Of a stretch of DNA of 5,491 nt, positions 1 to 4,880 are shown piece after piece. The DNA lies in the NCBI GenBank assembly GCA_963703565.1, contig CAVPEW010000055.1, positions 1 through 5,491 on the forward strand. Reading direction: 5' to 3'. The notes beneath the pieces are model-generated. The model saw only the letters and a list, made by a program, of their open reading frames with translations. It searched no databases and was not told the origin of the DNA. Position 1 is the first letter of the stretch, and the number at the start of each line of letters is the position of its first letter. Position numbers and translations under genes: made by a program. This DNA comes from CAVPEW01 sp963703565 (lineage in GTDB: Bacteria; Actinomycetota; Acidimicrobiia; Acidimicrobiales; VFJN01).

Positions 1-15
1 CAGACCTCCGGTAGT
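1..15 (+). repeat. Left terminal inverted repeat, IS copy 1
   Basis: CAGACCTCCGGTAGT matches the reverse complement of 2303-2317 over all 15 bases. After it the two ends diverge (TTGAG on the left, AGGCG on the right). Confidence 0.9.
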
Positions 16-75
16 TGAGTAAGAAGAATGTAGTTGTCCAGGTCGTTTGCTAGGGTCCAAGTATCGCGAAAGTCG

Positions 76-110
76 AGCTATTTGCTTGAGATCCGGCTAG
101 GCTTGTGGGG
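76..110 (+). promoter_or_regulatory. Leaderless promoter of transposase copy 1
   Basis: A -10-like TAGGCT lies at 98-103, seven bases before the GTG start at 110. A transcript would therefore begin at or next to the start codon, and no Shine-Dalgarno sequence fits in between. No convincing -35 box lies at the normal distance; the aligned hexamer is AGCTAT (76-81). The block from GGC-TAGGCT to the start codon is identical in copy 2. Confidence 0.55.
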
Positions 111-1474
111 TGAGCGACGACGTCGGCGAACTCCCCGGGATGCCCGAGCCTTACCGCCTGCAGCGCTTCTGCGCCGATGGCGAGACGATCATCAAGCGGG
201 GCCCGTACGTGGTGGGCCGCTACGAGGACGACGACCTTGGACTGCGCAACTTGGTGATCGTCTCGCTGCGCCAGGCGGGGCATTCCGGCGAGGAGGTGGC
301 GGCTTGTTTCGGAATGTCGGTGCAGTACGTCTCAAAGCTGCGGTGCCGGGCCAAGAAGTCCGGCTCGCTCGGTGTGGTGCGCCAGATGGGACGGCCGAGG
401 AAGCTGTCAGATGCCAAGGTGGCCAAGGCGAGAACCTGGGCGGCACAAGGTGTCGCCAACGCCGAGATCGCCCGTCGCCTCGGTGTGCATCCCGGCACGA
501 TCGGGCGGCTGTTGGGTCGTGTCGAGCGGATCGAGCGGGCCACCGAGCAGGCGCTCGAGCTCAACGGCGACCCCGCAGCATCTGCCGGTGCTGCTGACGA
601 TCGTCCTGAGGGGTCAGCCGAGACCGGGACACCAGCCGACAGCGACGAGCCGACCGACAGCGACGAGCGGACCGAACCGTCTGCGACCTCGCTGGCGGTG
701 CCCGACGCTCCTCGACGGATCCAAGACGGGGTGTGCCAGAGCCGTTACGCCGGGGCGATGCTGCTGCACCCGTTCCTCGGGCGTCTCGGTGTGAGCGAGG
801 TGCTCGCTGGCCTGCCGGTGGGTCCAGCGCGACGCTATAACGCTGCCTCTTTGGTGTTGTCGGCGGTGTTCGGCTTCGCGTTGGGGATCTCGTCGTTGGA
901 AGGAGCCAAGCATCTTCGTGTCAGCGACGCCGGCGCGCTGGTCGGCGCCGAGTCGTTCCCGCATCTGCGCACGCTGCGGCCCCGGCTCAAGGCGCTCGCC
1001 GAGGTGTGCGACCCACTGGCCATTCAACGCTCGTTCGCGATGTCGATGCTGGCCGCCGACGAGCGCCCACCGGAGCTGTTCTACGTCGACGACCACTTCG
1101 TCACCTACTGGGGTGCCCGCCCGGTGGCCAAGGGCTACAACATTCGCCGCCATCTCGCCGAGCCGGGACGAGACGACACCTTCGTCGTCGATGCGCACTG
1201 GCGGGCGATCTGCTTCGCCTCGGGCGAGCCCAAGGGGCTGTCGGTCAGCCTGCCCGGGGTGCTCGGTCAGCTCCGCGAGATCACCGGCGATCGCCGGGTC
1301 ATGGTCGGCTTCGACCGCGGCGGCTCGTACCCCAAGGTCTTCGCCGCGATCGCCGCTGCGGGCATGGACTGGGTCACCTGGCGCCGGGCCCCCCTCGTCG
1401 CACCGGGGGTCGAGCCGCGCCGCAGCTGGGTCGAGGTCGGGAGGCAAGCGACGCACCCTGCTGCTCGCCGATGA
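110..1474 (+). CDS. Uninterrupted N-terminal transposase frame, copy 1 (454 aa)
   Basis: Without recoding, this frame encodes the DNA-binding part and the first two catalytic aspartates, but not the glutamate. Residues about 52-80 form a first HTH (A-G-H-S-G-E-E-V-A-A-C-F-G-M-S). G-R-P-R-K at 94-98 resembles an AT-hook, and residues about 103-135 form a second HTH (N-A-E-I-A-R-R-L-G-V-H). An acidic, proline-rich hinge covers about 150-190. The catalytic Asp residues are D327 (or the adjacent D328) and D402. After V-E-V-G (residue 444) the frame leaves the family sequence, adds ten unrelated residues and stops at 1474. The correct continuation lies one base further on. The unshifted product would bind DNA but not cut it, so a regulatory role is possible; this is inference. 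Confidence 0.7.
   Translation: MSDDVGELPGMPEPYRLQRFCADGETIIKRGPYVVGRYEDDDLGLRNLVIVSLRQAGHSGEEVAACFGMSVQYVSKLRCRAKKSGSLGVVRQMGRPRKLSDAKVAKARTWAAQGVANAEIARRLGVHPGTIGRLLGRVERIERATEQALELNGDPAASAGAADDRPEGSAETGTPADSDEPTDSDERTEPSATSLAVPDAPRRIQDGVCQSRYAGAMLLHPFLGRLGVSEVLAGLPVGPARRYNAASLVLSAVFGFALGISSLEGAKHLRVSDAGALVGAESFPHLRTLRPRLKALAEVCDPLAIQRSFAMSMLAADERPPELFYVDDHFVTYWGARPVAKGYNIRRHLAEPGRDDTFVVDAHWRAICFASGEPKGLSVSLPGVLGQLREITGDRRVMVGFDRGGSYPKVFAAIAAAGMDWVTWRRAPLVAPGVEPRRSWVEVGRQATHPAARR
635..670 (+). repeat. 18-bp hinge repeat, two units (copy 1)
   Basis: Two in-frame 18-bp units, encoding A-D-S-D-E-P and T-D-S-D-E-R, sit in the linker between the second HTH and the core of transposase copy 1. The same place in copy 2 holds six units. 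Confidence 0.75.
1439..1444 (+). other. +1 frame change at GGG-AGG, copy 1
   Basis: The frame carrying W-V-E-V-G ends its similarity at GGG (1439-1441). The frame carrying G-K-R-R-T-L-L-L-A-D-E begins at GGC (1443-1445). Skipping A1442 joins them. A peptidyl-tRNA-Gly on GGG could re-pair on the overlapping GGA, and the next zero-frame codon, AGG, is usually rare in G+C-rich genomes. GGGAGG also resembles a Shine-Dalgarno sequence. Copy 2 has the same bases at 3840-3845. Confidence 0.5.
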
Positions 1475-1751
1475 GGAGATCACCCTCGGCGGCTATGACG
1501 CCGGCCCGGTCCGCCAGCTGTCGTGCTACGAAGCCGGCAAGGTCGTCTTCCAGGTGCTCACCTCCAACACGAAGGTCAAAGGCGCCCCGATGGTCGGGCG
1601 CCTGCGTGGCCGGTGGTGCATCGAGAACACCAACAAATACCTCGAGGACCACCACGGGATCCACTGGCTCGCCAGCTACGACATGGACACCGAGACCAAC
1701 ACGACCAAGGTCGCCAACCCGGCACGGCGCCAGGCGCGCGCCACGCTCAAC

Positions 1752-1758
1752 GACCGCC
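1752..1758 (+). other. Second +1 frame change, copy 1
   Basis: The middle frame reads T-L-N-D to 1754. The C-terminal frame begins at GCC-AAG (1756) with A-K-A-A-L-A-D-A-E. C1755 is the surplus base. No slippery codon is obvious here, so a mutation or an error is more likely than programmed recoding. Confidence 0.5.
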
Positions 1759-2302
1759 AAGGCCGCCCTCGCAGACGCCGAGCGGGCCCTCGGCCAATGC
1801 GCCGCCAAGACCGTCACCGACGTCGACGCGCACCTCGCTGCCCTCGCCGCACGCCGCGACGAGCTCGCCATCGCCAAAGACGACGTCGAAGAGGCCAAGG
1901 CCGGCCTCAAACCGATCCCCGCCAAGCTGCCCGCCAACCAGCTCGACCCCAACGCGAAGCGCGCCAAGCCCCGCCTGGCCGCCCGAGCGCTGCAGATGGT
2001 GTGCCGCCTGCTCGCCTACAACGCCGAGCTCGACCTCGCCCGACGCCTCAACGCCTACCTCACCGACCCCGACGAGTACCGGGCGATCACCCGCAACCTG
2101 TTGCACCTCGGCGGCCAGATCGACTACCAGGCCAACGCGATCACCGTCACCCTCGATCGCCCCGACACGCCCCGGGTAGCCAACGCCCTCGCCCTCCTCC
2201 TCGACGAACTCGCCGGCGGCCCGCCGGTACACCTCGCCGGCGACCGCCGGCCCATCACCTACCAGATGGCCGGGTCATGACTTCAACACTTCGCGATCGC
2301 CT

Positions 2303-2317
2303 ACTACCGGAGGTCTG
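2303..2317 (-). repeat. Right terminal inverted repeat, IS copy 1
   Basis: ACTACCGGAGGTCTG is the exact inverse of the left ends of both copies. It lies 22 bp after the transposase stop codon. With the left end of copy 2, only 5 bp away, it forms one large palindrome. Confidence 0.9.
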
Positions 2318-2322
2318 AGCCT
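2318..2322. repeat. 5-bp AGCCT between the two IS copies (left target duplication of copy 2)
   Basis: AGCCT separates the right tip of copy 1 from the left tip of copy 2 and is repeated exactly after copy 2. It is itself near-symmetric (AG-C-CT), which extends the dyad formed by the two abutting ends to 17 bp per arm around the single C at 2320. Confidence 0.8.
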
Positions 2323-2337
2323 CAGACCTCCGGTAGT
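2323..2337 (+). repeat. Left terminal inverted repeat, IS copy 2
   Basis: It is identical to bases 1-15. The similarity to the left end of copy 1 continues for 5 more bases (TGAGT) before the copies diverge in the subterminal region. Confidence 0.9.
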
Positions 2338-2397
2338 TGAGTCACGAATGTGCCGTTGAGCAGGTGTTTCGTTAGATGCGGAGTGTCGCGAAAGTCA

Positions 2398-2432
2398 TTG
2401 AAATATGTGAGGCTTCGGCTAGGCTTGTGGGG
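2398..2432 (+). promoter_or_regulatory. Leaderless promoter of transposase copy 2, with good -35 and -10 boxes
   Basis: TTGAAA (2398-2403) and TAGGCT (2420-2425) are 16 bp apart. The GTG start at 2432 falls seven bases after the -10 box, at the expected transcription start. The -35 box is much better than the matching bases in copy 1, so this copy may be the more strongly transcribed although its gene is the more damaged. Confidence 0.6.
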
Positions 2433-2914
2433 TGAGCGGCGACGCCAGCGAGCTGCCCGGGATGCCCGAGCCGTACGGCCTGCGGCGCTTGTGCGTCGAC
2501 GGGGAGACGATCATCAAGCGGGGCCCGTACGTGGTGGGGCGTTACGAGGACGACGACCTTGGGCTGCGCAACTTGGTGATCGTGTCGCTGCGAGATGCCG
2601 GGCATTCCGGCGCGGAGGTCGCGGCTTGCTTCGGAATGTCGGTGCCCTACGTCTCGATGTTGCGATCGCGGGCCAAGGTCGCCGGTTCGATCGGGCTGGT
2701 GCACCGGATGGGACGGCCGAGGAAGCTCACAGATGCCAAGCTCGCCAAGGCGAGAGTCTGGGCGACACAAGGTGTCACCAACGCCGAGATCGCCCGTCGG
2801 CTTGGTGTGCATCGCGGCACGATCGGGCGGATGTTTGGCCCAGCCGAGCCCACCGAGCGGTCCACCGAGCAGACACTCGACTCTCGACGGCGACGCCGAC
2901 CCGGCTGGCGGTGA
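2432..2914 (+). CDS. Truncated N-terminal DNA-binding frame of transposase copy 2 (160 aa)
   Basis: From the same leaderless GTG start, this frame keeps both HTH regions and the G-R-P-R-K motif. It goes out of frame at the extra T at 2882 and ends at 2914 after a short arginine-rich tail. It lacks the hinge and the whole catalytic core. If made, it would be a DNA-binding-only protein driven by the better promoter of the pair. Truncated transposases with only the binding domain are known in other IS families to repress transposition; whether this one does is inference. Confidence 0.5.
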   Translation: MSGDASELPGMPEPYGLRRLCVDGETIIKRGPYVVGRYEDDDLGLRNLVIVSLRDAGHSGAEVAACFGMSVPYVSMLRSRAKVAGSIGLVHRMGRPRKLTDAKLAKARVWATQGVTNAEIARRLGVHRGTIGRMFGPAEPTERSTEQTLDSRRRRRPGWR

Positions 2915-2945
2915 TCACGAGGGGCCCGCCGAGGCCGACGATCCG

Positions 2946-3071
2946 GTTGAGACCGACGAGCCGACCGCGACGGACGAGCCAGTCGAGAGCGACGAGCCAA
3001 CCGCGAGTGACAAGCCGAGCGAGACCGACGAGCCAGTCGAGAGCCACGAGCCGACCGCGGGCGGTGACCCG
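2946..3071 (+). repeat. 18-bp minisatellite in the transposase hinge, six units plus a degenerate seventh (copy 2)
   Basis: Six in-frame 18-bp units (2946-3053) encode the hexapeptides VETDEP, TATDEP, VESDEP, TASDKP, SETDEP and VESHEP. A seventh, TAGGDP, is degenerate (3054-3071). Alternate units are most alike (V-E-S-x-E-P and T-A-x-D-x-P), so growth may have been by 36-bp pairs. The encoded linker is acidic and proline-rich, probably disordered. Confidence 0.85.
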
Positions 3072-3839
3072 AGCGACCTGTCGCCGAGCTCGCTCCCGGT
3101 ACCTGATCGCTGCTCGACGGATCCAAGACGGGGTGTGCCAGAGCCGTTACGCCGGGGCGATGCTGCTGCACCCGTTCCTGGGGCGTCTCGGTGTGAGCGA
3201 GGTGCTCGGTGGCCTGCCGGTCGGTCCAGCGCGACGCTACGACGCTGCCTCTTTGGTGTTGTCGGGGGTGTTCGGCTTCGCGTTGGGGATCTCGTCGTTG
3301 GAAGGAGCCAAGCATCTTCGGGTGGCGACGCCGGCGCGCTGGTCGGCGCCGAGTCGTTCCCCCATCTGCGCACCCTGCGGCCCCGCCTCAAGGCGCTCGC
3401 CGAGGCGTCCGACCCACTCGCCATTCAACGCTCGTTCGCCAAGGCGATGCTGGCCGCCGACGAGCGCCCACCCGAGGTGTTCTACGTCGACGACCACTTC
3501 GTCACCTACTGGGGTGCCCGCCCGGTGGCCAAGGGCTACAACATCCGCCGCCACCTGGCCGAGCCGGGACGAGACGACACCTTCGTCGTCGACGCGTACT
3601 GGCGGGCGATCTGCTTTGCCTCGGGCGAGCCCAAGGGGCTGTCGGTCAGCCTGCCCGAGGTGCTCGGCCAGCTCAAAGAGATCGTCGGGGACCGCCGGGT
3701 CATGGTCGGCTTCGACCGGGGCGGGTCCTACCCCAAGGTGTTCTCCGCGATCGCCGAGGCGGGCATGGACTGGGTCACCTGGCGCCGAGCACCCCTCGTC
3801 GCCCCGAGGGTCGAGCCCCGCCGCTGCTGGGTCGAGGTC

Positions 3840-3845
3840 GGGAGG
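3840..3845 (+). other. +1 frame change at GGG-AGG, copy 2
   Basis: The bases and codon phase are the same as at 1439-1444 in copy 1: V-E-V-G ends on GGG (3840-3842), A3843 is surplus, and GGC-AAG starts the next frame. Unlike copy 1, the unshifted frame does not meet a stop soon afterwards (GAC-GAG replaces the bases holding TGA), so early termination is not a conserved alternative. Confidence 0.5.
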
Positions 3846-4700
3846 CAAGCGGCGCACCCTGCTGCTCGCCGACGAGAAGGTCAACCTCAAGGGCTACGAC
3901 GCCGGCCCGGTCCGCCAGCTGTCGTGCTATCGAAGCCGGCAAGGTCGCCTTCCAGGTGCTCACCTCCAACACGAAGCTCAAAGGCGCCCCGATGGTGCAC
4001 CTGCGCGGCCGGTGGTGCATCGAGAACACCAACAAGTACCTCGAGGACCACCAGGGGATCCACTGGCTCTGCAGCTACGACATGGACATCGAGACCAACA
4101 CGGCCAAGGTCGCCAACCCGGCACGGCGCAGGCGCGCGCCACGCTCAACGAGCGCCAAGGCCGCGCTCGCAGACGCCGAGCGGGCCCTCGGCCAATGCGC
4201 CGCCCAGACCGTCACCGACGTCGATGCGCACCTCGCTGCCCTCGCCGCACGCCGCGACGAGCTCGCCATCGCCAACGACGACCTGGACGAGGCCAAGGCC
4301 GGCCTCAAAGGCGTCCCCGCCAAGCTGCCCGCCAACCAGCTCGACCCCAACGCCAAGCGCGCCAAGCCCCGCCTGGCCGCCCGAGCGCTGCAGATGGTGT
4401 GCCGCCTGCTCGCCTACAACGCCGAACTCGACCTCGCCCGCCGCCTCAACACCTATCTCGCCGACCTCGACGAGTACCGGGCGATCACCCGCAACCTGTT
4501 GCACCTCGGCGGCCAGATCGCCTACCAGGCCAACCGGATCACCGTCACCCTCGATCGCCCCGACGCGCCCCGGGTAGCCAACGCCCTCGCCCTGCTCCTC
4601 GACGAGCTCGCCGGCGGCCCACCGGTACACCTCGCCGGAGACCGCCGGCCGATCATCTACCAGATCGCCGGGTCATGACTTCAACAGTTCGCGATCGCCT

Positions 4701-4715
4701 ATTACCGGAGGTCTG
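4701..4715 (-). repeat. Right terminal inverted repeat, IS copy 2
   Basis: ATTACCGGAGGTCTG matches the inverse of the left end in 14 of 15 positions. The mismatch is the second base. It sits 22 bp after the transposase stop, as in copy 1. Confidence 0.88.
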
Positions 4716-4720
4716 AGCCT
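4716..4720. repeat. 5-bp AGCCT after IS copy 2 (right target duplication)
   Basis: AGCCT directly follows the right tip of copy 2. It reads in frame with the interrupted PAP2 gene: AGC CTC GTC GTG AAC CAG gives S-L-V-V-N-Q. It therefore looks like original target sequence rather than part of the element. Confidence 0.8.
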
Positions 4721-4880
4721 CGTCGTGAACCAGGGCATCAAGCGCCTGTTCGACCGCGAGCGGCCCACCGAGACCGGCGACGAGCGCTACGAGGTTCGAC
4801 GGCCGTCGACGTCCTCGTTTCCATCGGGCCACGCGAGCGCCGCCGCATTCAACGCCACGGTGCTCACCGGGTTGGACGGA
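4716..4880 (+). pseudogene. PAP2-superfamily phosphatase, internal fragment interrupted by IS copy 2
   Basis: The fragment reads S-L-V-V-N-Q-G-I-K from the target repeat onward. It contains K-x6-R-P (K at 4740-4742, R-P at 4761-4766), the first signature of type 2 phosphatidic acid phosphatases and relatives, and S-F-P-S-G-H-A, the second signature with its catalytic-site histidine. These enzymes remove phosphate from lipid or isoprenoid phosphates, usually at the membrane; vanadium haloperoxidases share the fold. The third motif (S-R-x5-H-x3-D) and the transmembrane segments are missing. The 5' part is cut off by the IS and the 3' part is lost near the stem-loop at 4879. A GTG at 4725 could be mistaken for a start, but the frame is open upstream into AGCCT and already reads as the expected hydrophobic stretch. 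It is non-functional as an enzyme. Confidence 0.75.

Larger units (their letters stand above)
110..2280 (+). pseudogene. DDE transposase, copy 1, split by two +1 frame changes
   Basis: The transposase would cut the element ends and join them to a target. Read through two +1 changes, the gene gives about 722 residues in three segments: 110-1441, 1443-1754 and 1756-2280 (TGA). In order these encode two helix-turn-helix (HTH) regions, an acidic hinge, and an RNase H-like DDE core. The core has D at codon 1088-1090 (Y-V-D-D-H-F), D at 1313-1315 (G-F-D-R-G) and E at 1623-1625 (R-W-C-I-E-N). A helical, coiled-coil-like region (A-L-A-D-A-E-R-A-L) and a C-terminal domain follow. The first change is at GGG-AGG (1439-1444) and the second near 1755. 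All expected catalytic residues are present. It may be a pseudogene, a product of recoding at least at the first site, or affected by sequencing error. The GTG start was chosen from the -10 position and the identical context in copy 2. Confidence 0.85.
1..2317 (+). mobile_element. Insertion sequence, copy 1 (about 2.3 kb)
   Basis: This is a complete IS unit, bounded on the left by CAGACCTCCGGTAGT (1-15) and on the right by its exact inverted copy (2303-2317). It holds one transposase gene reading left to right (110-2280). The heptamer TCGCGAA also lies inside each end in inverted orientation (64-70 and 2290-2296), a possible inner binding site. The 5 bp after the right end are AGCCT. The left flank cannot be seen because the window starts on the first base of the element, so a target duplication for this copy cannot be confirmed. 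Family assignment is uncertain: the protein is a DDE transposase, but I cannot tie it to a named IS family from sequence alone. The matching second copy at 2323-4715 supports the boundaries. Confidence 0.9.
2303..2337. repeat. 35-bp near-perfect palindrome at the IS-IS junction
   Basis: The right end of copy 1 with AG, a central C at 2320, and CT with the left end of copy 2 form two 17-base arms (2303-2319 and 2321-2337) that pair perfectly. It could fold as a hairpin in RNA or a cruciform in DNA. No T-run follows, so I do not call it a terminator. Confidence 0.85.
2432..4678 (+). pseudogene. DDE transposase, copy 2, multiply frameshifted
   Basis: This is the counterpart of the copy 1 transposase, about 746 residues if the frames are joined; 24 of the extra residues come from the longer hinge. 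Frame changes relative to copy 1 or the family frame are an extra T at 2882, an extra C at 3108, a base missing at 3325-3326, the shared extra A at 3843, and an extra T at 3930. A missing C near 4129 is offset by an extra base near 4153, so the stretch between reads altered residues. The catalytic codons survive: D at 3489-3491, D at 3714-3716 and E at 4022-4024. The stop at 4676-4678 matches copy 1. An unassisted active protein is very unlikely. Base differences from copy 1 in the core are mostly silent, so the decay looks recent, or some indels are sequence errors. Confidence 0.87.
2323..4715 (+). mobile_element. Insertion sequence, copy 2, flanked by 5-bp AGCCT repeats
   Basis: This is a second unit of the same IS in the same orientation. 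Its left end (2323-2337) equals that of copy 1, and its right end (4701-4715) differs from the perfect inverted repeat by one base (ATTACC instead of ACTACC). AGCCT lies directly outside both ends (2318-2322 and 4716-4720), as expected for a 5-bp target site duplication. It is 2393 bp against 2317 bp for copy 1. Four extra 18-bp repeat units in the transposase hinge account for 72 of the 76 bp. Scattered base differences run along the whole length, including the promoter region, so the copies separated some time ago. The transposase gene is broken, so the copy is probably inactive unless helped in trans. Confidence 0.9.

Noticed and set aside
34..597. Forward ATG frame upstream of and overlapping the transposase start
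   Set aside because: It is an arginine-rich out-of-frame reading of the N-terminal transposase region, and the GTG at 110 has promoter and homology support.
614..1483. Long reverse-strand open frame opposite transposase copy 1 (289 codons)
   Set aside because: It mirrors the G+C-rich codons of the forward transposase. The forward frame has the HTH and DDE motifs and a sister copy with mostly silent differences; the reverse frame has no recognisable domain.
1747..2232. Reverse-strand frame rich in G, V and E, with a twin at 4145-4630
   Set aside because: The low-complexity composition is the antisense of an alanine- and leucine-rich region. Its conservation between copies is explained by the forward C-terminal domain.
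2303..2345. Junction promoter made by the abutted IS ends (as in IS911 or IS30 circles)
   Set aside because: No -35 or -10 pair with suitable spacing is visible across the junction. The promoter lies further inside the element.
2946..3071. CRISPR-like array
   Set aside because: The 18-bp units are contiguous, have no unique spacers and encode in-frame hexapeptides, so this is a coding minisatellite.
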